From NCBI RefSeq assembly GCF_002205635.1, contig NZ_NISJ01000002.1, forward strand, positions 186,001 through 250,000: 64,000 bases of DNA, written 5' to 3'. The stretch's first letter is position 1. Each line of letters starts with the position of its first letter. The notes beneath the pieces were generated by a model. It did not search any database. It saw only the letters and a list, made by a program, of their open reading frames with translations, and was not told where the DNA came from. Shown piece after piece: positions 36,285 to 45,622 of the stretch. The position numbers and the translations under genes are program-made. The stretch comes from Sphingopyxis witflariensis (GTDB lineage Bacteria > Pseudomonadota > Alphaproteobacteria > Sphingomonadales > Sphingomonadaceae).

Positions 36285-38903
36285 TCAGAATTTGAAGCGG
36301 CCGGTCACACCATAGGTGCGCGGCTGATTGGGATAGCCCGAGACGCTGCCCGACTGGGCGACGGCCGGGAAAACCGTCGTCAGATATTTGGCGTTGGTCA
36401 GGTTGCGGCCCCATACGCCGACTTCGAGCCCGTTGGTGAGCGCGAGGGTGAACGACGCGTTGAGCTGGTTCACTTCGCGCTTAAGGCTCTGTGCGACGCT
36501 CGGCGGGAAGCCGTTCAGGCCTTCGACGATCTGGACCGGGCTTTCATAATGATAGTCGGCGTGGAAGATCGCGCGCGTTCCACCGGCGAACTCGTGGGTA
36601 TAAGTACCGCCGACTGCCATCGTCAGTTCGGGAATGCCCGCGGGCATGGTTCCCGAAATGTCGCCAAAGGACGAGTTGGTGAACTTGTCATATTTCGGAT
36701 CGAGATAGGTCACCGCCAGCGTCAGGTTGAGCCCCTGAACCGGACGCACCGAACCGTCGAATTCGATACCGAAGGTCGACTGCTTTTCGGCGTTGACCAG
36801 TTCGAAGCCCGTGCCGTTGAAGACGTTCGACTGGAACCCCTTGATCGACTGTTTGAACACCGCAAGGTTCAATGCTGCGACCGACCACTGCCCCTTCAGG
36901 CCGATTTCATAGACTTCCGATTCCTCGGGGGTCGCGAAACGGGTGCCCGAAGTGAGGTTCGGTGTCGCCTGCCCCGCAGCAACGATGGCTGCGAGATCCG
37001 CCGCCAGCGGACGGCTTTCGCGCGACAGGTTGACCGAGCTCGCCTTGAAGCCTGTCGCATAAGTCGCATAGACATTGACCGTGTCGGTCACTTCATAAGC
37101 GGCGCGCAGGCTCCACGCGAGGTCATTGTCGCGGGTCCGGTTGGGCTCGAATGCATTCGGAAGGTTGAAGAAGTCGGGCAGGAACTGGAACGCCTTCAGC
37201 GGATTGAGGGGGTTCGCAGCCGGGTTGTTCTGGTTGTTGTTGGCATTGGTCTGCGCGGCAGTCGCGATCCCGCCGAACGCGACCGGGTTCGCACCCGCAA
37301 AGGCGTTGACCTCCGCCGCCGTGGCAGCGCGATTCAACCCGAGCGCCTGCCCGACGCCTGCCGCGACACCGCCCTGAAAGAGCAGCTGGTTGCGGAATGG
37401 CGCATAGGCGCCAGCGTCGAGGTTGACCTTCGAGAAGGCGTCGCTGCTCACCACGTCAGTCGAGAAACGCTTGCGATCCTGCGTGTAGTTCGCTCCTGCC
37501 GACAGCGTCAGGCGATCGGTGACTTCGAAATCGACGGTGCCGAAGATCGACCAGGCAGTGTTTTTCATGCGATAGGCTTCGTCGAGGCCCGTCCCCACCT
37601 TGAAGAAGGAGCCGCTCGGCGCGCCCAAAGCGCCCTCGAGCACACCGACGTTGAGTAAACCGCCGCTCGCCCCCTGAATCAGCGCATTGCCATAGTCGCG
37701 GAAATCGTCGCCGAATTTGATCGCGCTCTGCTGCTTCACCTTCTCGTGGAAATAATAGCCGCCGAGCAGGAAGTTGACCGGACCGTCAAAATCGGAGGTC
37801 AGGCGGATTTCCTGCGTGAAGGTGTCGATGCCGACCTTGTCGCTCTTTTCGCCGATCAGATCGGCGCTGGTGAAGTCCGAATCCTGATTGGTGTCGGCCT
37901 GAACCTTGCGATAGGCGGTGATCGAGGTCAGCGCGAGGTTGCCGAGGTCATAGTCGATCTGCGCCGAACCGCCGTAATTCTCGATCTCGTTCGACGACAG
38001 GAAGTTGTTGTAGACATTGTACGAGAAGGGGTTGTTCGCATCGACGCTGGGGCCGCCAACAAGCGCATTGGTGATACCGATCGTCGGGCCGGCAATGACA
38101 TTGCCCGCAATGCAGCAATTTTCGTCGATCTTGTCATAGTCGCCGATCAGGCGGATCGACAGCGCGTCGGTCGGTTCGAACAAGAGCTGTCCGCGCACGC
38201 CCCAGCGGTTGCGGTCGTTGACATCGGTGTCGAGGTTCAGATCCTGCGCATAGCCGTCGCGGCGGTTGAAATTGCCGGCGAGCGAAAAGGCGATCGTTTC
38301 GCTGATCGGACCGGTGATGCTGGCCTTGGCGGTGATCGCGTCATAATTGCCGTAGCTGACCTCGGCAGAGCCGCCGAAGTCAAACTGCGGCTTTTGCGTG
38401 ACGATGCTGATGACACCCGCCGACGCATTTTTGCCGAACAAGGTCGACTGCGGCCCGCGCAGCACTTCGACGCGTTCGAGGTTCGGAAGATCGCCGATCT
38501 GGGCGGCCGAACGCGAGCGATAGACGCCGTCGATGAACACGCCGACCGACGGTTCGATCCCGGCGTTGTTGGCGCCATTGCCGAAGCCGCGAATGATGAA
38601 ATTGGTGTTGGCGCTCGACTGAAGCTGCGACACGCGCAGGCTGGGCACTGCCGATTGAAGATCGATCAGGTCGCGGATCGCCGAATTCTGAATGTCGGCG
38701 GCCGAGGTCACCGACACGGCGATCGGCGTATCCTGCAGCGTCTGCGACCGCTTGCTGGCGGTCACGATGATGTCATTGCCATAGTCGACGTCGCTCGCCG
38801 CGGCGGGTTCGCCTGCGGGAGCCGCATCCTGGGCAAAGGCGTAAACAGGGGTCGTTGCGGCGCACAGCATCGTGGCGCCCAACAAAATATTGCGCAAATT
38901 CAT
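36285..38903 (-). CDS. TonB-dependent outer-membrane receptor, substrate unknown
   Basis: From the ATG at 38903 the product is 872 residues with a signal peptide (MNLRNILLGATMLCAATTPVYAFA). The TonB box is DIIVTASKR near residue 44. The plug has LQDTPIAVSVTSAADI, FIIRGFGNGANNAGIEPS and LERVEVLRGPQSTLFGKNAS. The barrel ends RTYGVTGRFKF. A vicinal cysteine pair (DENCCIAGN) lies in an early extracellular loop. It belongs to the same broad subfamily as the convergent receptor, but they are not close copies. Upstream in-frame codons before MNLR are not signal-like. Confidence 0.92.
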   Translation of the reverse strand: MNLRNILLGATMLCAATTPVYAFAQDAAPAGEPAAASDVDYGNDIIVTASKRSQTLQDTPIAVSVTSAADIQNSAIRDLIDLQSAVPSLRVSQLQSSANTNFIIRGFGNGANNAGIEPSVGVFIDGVYRSRSAAQIGDLPNLERVEVLRGPQSTLFGKNASAGVISIVTQKPQFDFGGSAEVSYGNYDAITAKASITGPISETIAFSLAGNFNRRDGYAQDLNLDTDVNDRNRWGVRGQLLFEPTDALSIRLIGDYDKIDENCCIAGNVIAGPTIGITNALVGGPSVDANNPFSYNVYNNFLSSNEIENYGGSAQIDYDLGNLALTSITAYRKVQADTNQDSDFTSADLIGEKSDKVGIDTFTQEIRLTSDFDGPVNFLLGGYYFHEKVKQQSAIKFGDDFRDYGNALIQGASGGLLNVGVLEGALGAPSGSFFKVGTGLDEAYRMKNTAWSIFGTVDFEVTDRLTLSAGANYTQDRKRFSTDVVSSDAFSKVNLDAGAYAPFRNQLLFQGGVAAGVGQALGLNRAATAAEVNAFAGANPVAFGGIATAAQTNANNNQNNPAANPLNPLKAFQFLPDFFNLPNAFEPNRTRDNDLAWSLRAAYEVTDTVNVYATYATGFKASSVNLSRESRPLAADLAAIVAAGQATPNLTSGTRFATPEESEVYEIGLKGQWSVAALNLAVFKQSIKGFQSNVFNGTGFELVNAEKQSTFGIEFDGSVRPVQGLNLTLAVTYLDPKYDKFTNSSFGDISGTMPAGIPELTMAVGGTYTHEFAGGTRAIFHADYHYESPVQIVEGLNGFPPSVAQSLKREVNQLNASFTLALTNGLEVGVWGRNLTNAKYLTTVFPAVAQSGSVSGYPNQPRTYGVTGRFKF

Positions 38904-39258
38904 GATGTCTCTCTCTCCAAACCGGTAGAAGCGCGGCACGTTGGCCAAGGAGGGAGATGCCCCACCGGTGATTGAGTGCTGTCATAGGGCGGACTGCCGC
39001 GTCAACGCGATGCTTGGCACCCTGTCAAATTTTCCAAAATTTGTGGCCAAAAAGCAACAGTTTGCGCCGCAACATAAGTGTCGCAAAGGATATGCGTTCG
39101 GTGATTTACTGCCCGCTTCGCCCCCGCTAGGAGTTCGATTGACGCGCAATAGGCAGTCAATTGTTAAGGTGAAGAACATAGATTGCCGTAGCGGCCGGCT
39201 GACCTCACCCGGATAGAATAGTGGGCACCGAAATTTCCCCGCCCATCATGGAGCCGAT
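38904..39258. other. Divergent intergenic region with AT-rich palindrome
   Basis: These 355 bases separate a receptor gene from the cyclase-like gene. A perfect 18-base palindrome, CAAATTTTCCAAAATTTG, lies at 39026-39043, 123 bases upstream of the receptor start. A second dyad, ATTGAC/GTCAAT, lies at 39137-39160 on the side of the cyclase-like gene. Both could be operators. No coding frame stands out. Confidence 0.5.
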
Positions 39259-40047
39259 ATGATCCGTCTTTTCCTGTCCGTCGACATGGCCGGCTCGACC
39301 GAATTCAAGGCCCGCCTCACCGGGCAGGGCAACAGGGGATGGCTGGAGACGTTTCGCGTCTTTTTCACCAATTTCCCGCTGATGTTCGCAGGCCAGGTCG
39401 GGTTCGAATTTCTCGACGATGATTCCACGCCCGCGATCGACGTATGGAAGGCGATGGGCGACGAGGTGATCTTTACCGCGCAGCCGTCCAGCCCCGCCGA
39501 ACTGTCGTCGATCCTGCGCGCACTGCTGCGCACGATGACGCTTTACGAGAAGAAATATTTCGAACGCCTGCCGCTGCGGCTCAAAGGCACGGCGTGGCTG
39601 GTCGAATTCGGCGAACAGAATATCGAGCTCGACATCGCCGAACTGGCGGGCGACGGCGGCAACCATATCGATTTCATCGGACCCGACATCGACCTGGGTT
39701 TCCGACTGTCGAAATTCGCCCGTCCATCCAGCCTCACCCTCTCGCTCGATCTTGTAGAAGCGCTGCTCATCGCGCCCAACCGCGATCAGCTTTCGCTTCA
39801 CCTGCTCGGCAATGAGGAATTGAAGGGAGTGATGTTCGGACGCCCCTATCCGGTCATCTGGGCGTGCGACGCCGACACGGGTTTCGATTTCCTGCCGTGG
39901 GAGGTTGAGAGCTGCCCGTTGGTCGCCGCGGCGGCCAGCGCCGAGCCGACCGCGGCAGCACCGCTGCAAAAAGCCATTGCCGACATGCGACTATATCTGC
40001 GCAAGATGCACGGCGTCGATCGCGAGCCGTTGAAACTCGGCGCCTAG
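39259..40047 (+). CDS. Class III adenylate cyclase-like protein
   Basis: A 262-residue soluble protein with a divergent class III nucleotidyl cyclase domain. Aligning by eye, metal-binding aspartates are D9 (LSVDMAGSTEF) and D68 (WKAMGDEVIF). The ATP-selecting pair appears as K64 and D138 (HIDFIGPD). The transition-state arginine is R149 (DIDLGFRLSKFA), but the usual Asn four residues before it is Asp145. The protein has no sensor domain. It converges on the SpoIIE-type phosphatase gene, and a single CTAG supplies both stop codons. The fold is supported; activity is uncertain because of the Asn-to-Asp change. Confidence 0.65.
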   Translation: MIRLFLSVDMAGSTEFKARLTGQGNRGWLETFRVFFTNFPLMFAGQVGFEFLDDDSTPAIDVWKAMGDEVIFTAQPSSPAELSSILRALLRTMTLYEKKYFERLPLRLKGTAWLVEFGEQNIELDIAELAGDGGNHIDFIGPDIDLGFRLSKFARPSSLTLSLDLVEALLIAPNRDQLSLHLLGNEELKGVMFGRPYPVIWACDADTGFDFLPWEVESCPLVAAAASAEPTAAAPLQKAIADMRLYLRKMHGVDREPLKLGA

Positions 40048-41663
40048 CGAGCCGCAGCACCCTCGAAACAGACCACCAAAATCGCGATGTCGTCCGACTG
40101 CGGCACCGTCCCGACAAAGGTGCGCACACTGTCGGCGAGCCCCTCGGCAATGTAGCGCGCCGAAGGGTTTTCGCGCGCCTGCTCGAGCGCTGTCTGGATA
40201 CGGTCGGTGGTATAAAGCGCGTCGTCCGCCCCGGTCGCTTCCGAAACGCCGTCGGTGAACAGGATCAGTGCATCGCCGGGCGCGAGGGTGAAACGGGCGG
40301 ATTGATAAGCGACATCGTCGAATATCCCCATCGCCATGCCCTGTTGTTTGACCAGCCGTTCGACCGCACCACCGCGCCGCACGATGAAGGGCGCCTCATG
40401 CCCTGCGTCGCTATATTCGACGCTGCCGTCACGCAGATCCAATATGCCGGCGAAGGCAGTGACGAACATTTCGGCGACATTGTCGCGCGCCAGTTCGGCG
40501 TTGACGCGCGTCATGATCGTCGCGGTCGATGCGGCGGACAGCGCCTGCGCTTTGAACAGGGTCGTCGTCATCGCCATGAACAGCGCCGCCGGCACGCCCT
40601 TCCCCGACACGTCACCAACGACGAAGAACAGCCGGTGATCGTCGATCAGGAAATAATCATAAAGGTCGCCGCCGACCTGCTTGGCCGATTCGAGCATGGC
40701 GAAGACATCGACGTCGGATCGCCCCGGGAAGGGCGGGAATTTGCTGGGCAGCATCCCGACCTGAATATCGCGCGCGGCGGATAGCTCGCCCTCGACACGT
40801 TCGCGCGCCGCAGTCGCAGCCTCCATCTCGATCAGATAGCGCTGCAGGCGTGCGATCATCGCCGCCATCGCCTCGGCGAGACTGCCCACCTCGTCACCGC
40901 GGCCGCTGCCGATGCGCTGGATCGCCTCCATCTCCTGATCATCAGGGTTGAAGCTGCGCCGTTCCATATTGCGGGTGAAGGCGGTCAGGCGCACCAACGG
41001 CTCGACAATCCGGCCGATGACAAGCCAACCGACCGCGAGCGACAGCATGAACATGATCACCCCGACGCCGATCGACTGCATCAGCGCCCGATTGAGTTTC
41101 TGGTTGAGCTGTCCCAGGTCGACGTCGGCGCCGACGACATAGATGCGGCCATCGGCAGCGCGGACCGGTTTATACATCGACCGGAACCGGCCGAAGGCGT
41201 CGCTATATTCGTCATAGCGCACGCGCCCGTCGGCGAAGCTACGCAGCAACTGGGTGGGCGCGGTGTCATAAAGGGCGAAATAGCGCGTCTGCGAACCGGC
41301 CTGCATTTCGGCGGTCGTCGCGCTGGTCGCCACGGTCCGCACCTGCGGCCCGAATTTCATATAGGTATAGACATAGGCGAGTTCGGAATCGTTCGAGAAG
41401 CGCGACAGGCGATCCTGCAAGGCGTCAAATTCCGCCGGCGCAATCGAATCCATGTTGGCTATCCGCTCATGATAGCCCGCCGGAATAATCTCCTGCACCG
41501 CATTCACCGCGGTTTGCAGCCGGCCGTCGATCCCGTTCATGATTTCAGCGCGATCGATGCCATAGAGCACGACCGAATAGGCCACCGCCGCGATCAAATT
41601 GAGCGCGAACAGCAGCAGCAACAGCTGGGGCTTGAGCCCGATTTTCCGTTTTCGTCCTGTCAT
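40044..41663 (-). CDS. Membrane-bound RsbU/SpoIIE-type PP2C phosphatase with HAMP domain
   Basis: A 539-residue sensor phosphatase. One membrane helix at about 13-35 is followed by a periplasmic sensor domain of about 160 residues (LAYVYTYMKFG; IYVVGADVDLGQLNQKL). A second helix at about 197-218 and a HAMP domain to about 275 follow, then a coiled linker and a complete SpoIIE catalytic domain. Metal-site motifs are VGGDLYDYF (D333), GDVSGKGVPAALFMA (D351), FTDGVSEATG and PQSDDIAIL. Family members dephosphorylate STAS anti-anti-sigma proteins; the STAS gene at 47236 is the obvious partner. It is the only catalytically intact phosphatase in this island. Confidence 0.93.
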   Translation of the reverse strand: MTGRKRKIGLKPQLLLLLFALNLIAAVAYSVVLYGIDRAEIMNGIDGRLQTAVNAVQEIIPAGYHERIANMDSIAPAEFDALQDRLSRFSNDSELAYVYTYMKFGPQVRTVATSATTAEMQAGSQTRYFALYDTAPTQLLRSFADGRVRYDEYSDAFGRFRSMYKPVRAADGRIYVVGADVDLGQLNQKLNRALMQSIGVGVIMFMLSLAVGWLVIGRIVEPLVRLTAFTRNMERRSFNPDDQEMEAIQRIGSGRGDEVGSLAEAMAAMIARLQRYLIEMEAATAARERVEGELSAARDIQVGMLPSKFPPFPGRSDVDVFAMLESAKQVGGDLYDYFLIDDHRLFFVVGDVSGKGVPAALFMAMTTTLFKAQALSAASTATIMTRVNAELARDNVAEMFVTAFAGILDLRDGSVEYSDAGHEAPFIVRRGGAVERLVKQQGMAMGIFDDVAYQSARFTLAPGDALILFTDGVSEATGADDALYTTDRIQTALEQARENPSARYIAEGLADSVRTFVGTVPQSDDIAILVVCFEGAAAR

Positions 41664-41778
41664 TTAGACCCCGCTGCACCCACCATTGCGTCTTTGCGCG
41701 CGCCTGACAACTCTGCAGCTAACTTCTTCAATATTTTGTTGCTATGCAAACGAACGAAGGGCGGGAGGGCGAAGGAAT

Positions 41779-44358
41779 TTGATCGACAGACTGAATCGCC
41801 TGTTCCGCGTGAACCGGGGCGAATGGCCCAAGCTCGTCCAGTTCGGGCTGTTCGGGTTCCTGCTCCAGATGGGACTGGGGATCGGTTTCAGCGCTGGCGA
41901 TGCGGCCTTTTTAAGCCACGTCGGCGCCGACAAATTGCCCATCATCTTCATGCTGACCCCGCTGGTGATGCTGGTCTACACCGGCATTTTTTCGGTGTTG
42001 ATGGTCCGCTTCTCGATCGACCAGATGGTGACGACGACACTGCTGCTGCTCGTCATCGGCGGCCTGCTGCTCTGGGCCTTGCTCGGCAGCACAGGTGGCA
42101 ATCCGACGCTCTATTACGCGCTGAAGCTCTATCTCGCGATGTGGTATATCGGGCTCTACAGCCTGTTCTGGAATTATACAGACGCCTATTTCGACATTCA
42201 GGACGCCAAGCGGCTGTTCCCGCTGTTCGCAGCCTTTTGCGCGCTCGGCACCGCGGCCGGGGCGATGATCGTCAACCTCACCGCCGCCGCAATCCCCATC
42301 CATGGCTTCATGGCGCTGTGGGCCGCCATCGCGCTCGCAACCATCCCGCTCGCGCGGATGCTCGGGCGACGCTGGCAGCAAATTGCCGAAAGTGATGCCG
42401 ATGCCGGCGACGAACCGCAGGGCGTAGGCGCACAGCTGGCACTGCTCGCGAACAGCTTTCGCACCTCGCGCTACACCGTCGCGTTGACGGCGACGCTGTT
42501 CGTCACGCTGCTGATGACCAACCTCGCCGAATTTCAATATTCGACGGTGTTGCAGGTGGGGCGGAGCGAGGCCGAACTCGCGGCGCTGTTCGGCGCGCTT
42601 TATGCTGCGTCGAACATCTTCAACCTGATCGTCTGCCTGTTCGTCTTCAACCGGCTGGTGTCACGCTTCGGCGTCCGCAACATCGCCTTCATCCTGCCGC
42701 TCACCTATTTCGCGACCTTTGGCCTTTTCTTCCTCAGCGGCGGCTATGCGGCGGCGATCGCGGCCTTCTTCGCCTATCATGCGGTGCTGACGTCGATCGA
42801 GTATAACAATCAGAATCTGCTGTTCAACGCGGTCCCTTCGGCGATCAAGCGGCCGCTGCGGACGGTGATCGAGGGGATGTGCGAGCCGCTCGCCAGCCTG
42901 ATTGCCGGCGCCTTTCTGCTCTACGCGGCGACGCGCCTCGATCTGCGCGAGCTGTCGGGGATCGGGGTCATATTGGGCGCGGCGCTGATCGCGGTCGTCG
43001 TCCTGCTTCGCCAGCTCTACCCCGCCGCAATGACCGCGAATATGCGGCGCGGCTGGCTCAATTTCGGCGACCCCGCGCTGACCGCGCCGACCTTCACCCC
43101 GGATGCGGCGGCGCGGTTGCAAAGCGACGCGCGCAGCGGGGACAGGGCCGCACAGTCGTTGCTGGGGCCGACCTATAGCGCGTCCACGGCGTCCGAAGGC
43201 GACGTCGATGCATTGATCATGGCGCTGCGCAACGGGGACGATAGCGCACTCGACGGGCTGCACGATCTTGCTACGGCCGACGACATTCACCTCGTCCCCC
43301 TGCTCGCCGACCGGCTGGGTCTCTTTCCCCGCAGTCAGCGCCAAATGGCGATCGCACTGATCGGCCGGATCGGCGATGTCGAGGCGATCCCCGGCATATT
43401 GACGGCCGCACGGACGCTGGCGCCGCGCGATCGGCGGGCGATCGCGGCAATGCTCGCTGGGCTTGGCGACACCGCCATTCCGCACCTCGTCGCGGGGCTG
43501 CGCGATCGACGCCGCGACTATTCCGAACGGTCGATCGCCGCACATGCGTTGGCCGAGCTTTCCTATGCCCAGTTTAACGCCCAGCTCGAGAGGCTGGTCG
43601 ACCGCGAGCTCACCGACGCCCGAGCGTTGATCGAGGGCGCCGCGAGCACCGTCGATGGTTCGGCCGCGCTCACGCTGCTCTTCCGCGCGCGGCGCGAACG
43701 CGCCGAGGCATCGATCGACTTCACGCTGGAGTTATTGGCGCTCGGCGGGCTGTTGCCCAATTTCGACCTGCTGATCGTCTCGCTCCACTCGTCCAATCCC
43801 AAGGTGCGCGGCAATGCGCTGGAGGCGATCGAAAGCGGCGTCGGCCACGCCCTGTTCCGAAAGATCGATGCAATTTTGCACCCGCGCGGCGAAGCAACGT
43901 CAGCGACCGAGGTCGATATCGTCGCGCTGGCCGAGGCGGCGCTCGACAGCGGTCGGTGGATCGAAACGGCCGCGGCGTTGGCGATCCTGCACGATCGCCT
44001 GCCCCCCACAGGCTTCGCCCGGCAGACGAGCCGACTGGTGCGAGCCGACATGCCGGCCGTGCTGCGCCGCCAGTTACTCCGCCTCCTCGGCCTCGAAAAC
44101 GACGATGGCCCCGATATGCTGGCGCTGGTCGATGCGCTGTCGCGCATGCCCGGCTTTTCCGCCGCGACGCTGCGCGCGCTCGCCGATCTCGCCGCCGCCG
44201 CACGCGCCGTCATTCCCGACCGCCCTGCGATCCACGGCCATGCGGCGGGCCATGATTTCTGGATCGCGAACGACGATATAATGGAAGTGGCATCGCGCCA
44301 CCCCGATCTCGCGCTGGTGATGCTGCGCGTGCAAGATGGGCGTGCCCATGCCGCCTAA
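41779..44358 (+). CDS. ATP/ADP translocase-like transporter fused to HEAT-type repeats
   Basis: A large membrane protein of about 859 residues. The N-terminal 430 residues contain about 11-12 hydrophobic helices (FGLFGFLLQMGLGIGFSAGD, MLTPLVMLVYTGIFSVLMV, YYALKLYLAMWYIGLYSLFW). The arrangement resembles Npt/NTT nucleotide transporters more than ordinary MFS permeases. The C-terminal 400 residues are soluble alpha-helical repeats of HEAT type (LIGRIGDVEAIPGIL, MLAGLGDTAIPHLVAGL, IAAHALAELSY). I choose TTG 41779 because GGGAGG lies 10 bases upstream and the protein family start fits; TTG 41686 would add 31 residues. The 3' end overlaps the next sensor gene. Transport substrate is not deducible. 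Confidence 0.8.
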   Translation: MIDRLNRLFRVNRGEWPKLVQFGLFGFLLQMGLGIGFSAGDAAFLSHVGADKLPIIFMLTPLVMLVYTGIFSVLMVRFSIDQMVTTTLLLLVIGGLLLWALLGSTGGNPTLYYALKLYLAMWYIGLYSLFWNYTDAYFDIQDAKRLFPLFAAFCALGTAAGAMIVNLTAAAIPIHGFMALWAAIALATIPLARMLGRRWQQIAESDADAGDEPQGVGAQLALLANSFRTSRYTVALTATLFVTLLMTNLAEFQYSTVLQVGRSEAELAALFGALYAASNIFNLIVCLFVFNRLVSRFGVRNIAFILPLTYFATFGLFFLSGGYAAAIAAFFAYHAVLTSIEYNNQNLLFNAVPSAIKRPLRTVIEGMCEPLASLIAGAFLLYAATRLDLRELSGIGVILGAALIAVVVLLRQLYPAAMTANMRRGWLNFGDPALTAPTFTPDAAARLQSDARSGDRAAQSLLGPTYSASTASEGDVDALIMALRNGDDSALDGLHDLATADDIHLVPLLADRLGLFPRSQRQMAIALIGRIGDVEAIPGILTAARTLAPRDRRAIAAMLAGLGDTAIPHLVAGLRDRRRDYSERSIAAHALAELSYAQFNAQLERLVDRELTDARALIEGAASTVDGSAALTLLFRARRERAEASIDFTLELLALGGLLPNFDLLIVSLHSSNPKVRGNALEAIESGVGHALFRKIDAILHPRGEATSATEVDIVALAEAALDSGRWIETAAALAILHDRLPPTGFARQTSRLVRADMPAVLRRQLLRLLGLENDDGPDMLALVDALSRMPGFSAATLRALADLAAAARAVIPDRPAIHGHAAGHDFWIANDDIMEVASRHPDLALVMLRVQDGRAHAA

Positions 44359-45622
44359 AAAGACCATTGGCATCCCGGGGCTCTTGCTGCGTACCTTCCT
44401 GCCGCTCGTCGTGGTGGTGGCGATCCTGCTCGCAGCGATCGTTTATAACGCACTCTATGCCATCACGCTGAAGGGGTTCGACGACCGGCTGATCGCGGCG
44501 AGTGCCCTTACCGGCGCGCTGATCGATCCCGCCGACCATGACAGGCTGATCCGCGCGGCAACCGACAGCAAAAGCGACGCCGAAAAGGCCGAGCAGGAGC
44601 GGCCTTATCGCCGCAATGTCGAACCAATGCAGCGCATCCGCGACCAGCTGGGCCTGACCTATATCTATACCCAGATCGCGGGCGGCCCAGAGGATGTACT
44701 CTATGTTCTCGACGGCACCGAGGGCGACGACCACACGCTGATCGGCTCACCCGACAGCCTGCCCGCCGAAACCGTCGCGGGATTGCGGAGGGTCCAGCAG
44801 AGCGGCAGCATCCACATCTCGCCGGTCGAATATCAGGAGCAATGGGGATTGCTGAAGACCGCCGCCGCGCCGGTCTATGGAGCGGATGGCCGGATCACAG
44901 GCACTGCGGGCGCCGACGTCAACGTCTCGGTCATCCAGATCGCGACGCAAAATGCCTTGTTCCAGAGCGCAATGATCGGCCTTGCATCGATCCTCGCCTG
45001 CCTGTTCGTGACGCTGCAGATCGTGCGGCGCGTTGCCCGGCCGATCGAGCGCCTGACGCAGGACGCGCTCAGGATCGCCGCGGGCGATCATAGCCCACCT
45101 GCGGCAATCCGCAGTCCGCGCGAAGCCCGCGCACTGCGCGATGCGCTCGATCGGCTGAACGCTCATGTCGCCGGGGCGCAGGATGAGGCCATCATCTCGG
45201 CCGACAGGCACCGGCTCGCAGCCAGTGAGCGACTATTGCTGAGCGAGACGGGGGATCCCGAAGCAGTGGTGGTGCTGGCAGACAGTCCAGCGCGGCGACT
45301 CATATGGATCGCGACGAGTGGGCCCAGTCTTGCATCGGCGCTCGCCGTGCGCGCGATGGCGGAGCTGCGCGATCGGCTTGTTGCGCGACCCGCCCTGCTC
45401 GATCATGTCGAAGCGCTCGCCGATCTCGATCTTGGCGCGTGCCTGGTCTTTGATTCCGCGACCCGCCAACTCAGCCTGATCGCGAACGCGCCGCTGACCA
45501 TCGAAACCGATAGCGGTGCGATAAGGCTTTCGCCCGGCGAAACGGCGCATATCCCCGCCGGTGTCAAACGGTTGCGTCACGCCCATGTCGCGATCGACCT
45601 CGAACGCGAAGCGCCGCGATGA
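44336..45622 (+). CDS. HAMP sensor protein with degenerate PP2C-like output domain
   Basis: A 428-residue protein with membrane helices at about 20-40 and 210-230. The periplasmic sensor domain starts around LGLTYIYTQIAGG, like the LAYVYTYMK of the intact phosphatase at 40044, and ends AGADVNVSVIQIA. A HAMP domain follows. The C-terminal region (RRLIWIATSGPSLASALAVR; LGACLVFDSATRQLSLIANA) follows the pattern of a SpoIIE domain, but ATSGPS stands where GDVSGKG should be and the other metal aspartates are missing. This is probably a non-catalytic paralogue that could sequester a partner. It overlaps its neighbours on both sides. Confidence 0.7.
   Translation: MGVPMPPKKTIGIPGLLLRTFLPLVVVVAILLAAIVYNALYAITLKGFDDRLIAASALTGALIDPADHDRLIRAATDSKSDAEKAEQERPYRRNVEPMQRIRDQLGLTYIYTQIAGGPEDVLYVLDGTEGDDHTLIGSPDSLPAETVAGLRRVQQSGSIHISPVEYQEQWGLLKTAAAPVYGADGRITGTAGADVNVSVIQIATQNALFQSAMIGLASILACLFVTLQIVRRVARPIERLTQDALRIAAGDHSPPAAIRSPREARALRDALDRLNAHVAGAQDEAIISADRHRLAASERLLLSETGDPEAVVVLADSPARRLIWIATSGPSLASALAVRAMAELRDRLVARPALLDHVEALADLDLGACLVFDSATRQLSLIANAPLTIETDSGAIRLSPGETAHIPAGVKRLRHAHVAIDLEREAPR

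Noticed and set aside
36024..37658. 544-codon plus-strand frame opposite the second TonB receptor
   Set aside because: Runs through the terminator at 36196 and lies antisense to a clear receptor gene.
39205..39969. Minus-strand frame of 254 codons opposite the cyclase-like gene
   Set aside because: Shadow frame; the plus-strand product has coherent cyclase motifs and a start preceded by a purine-rich site.
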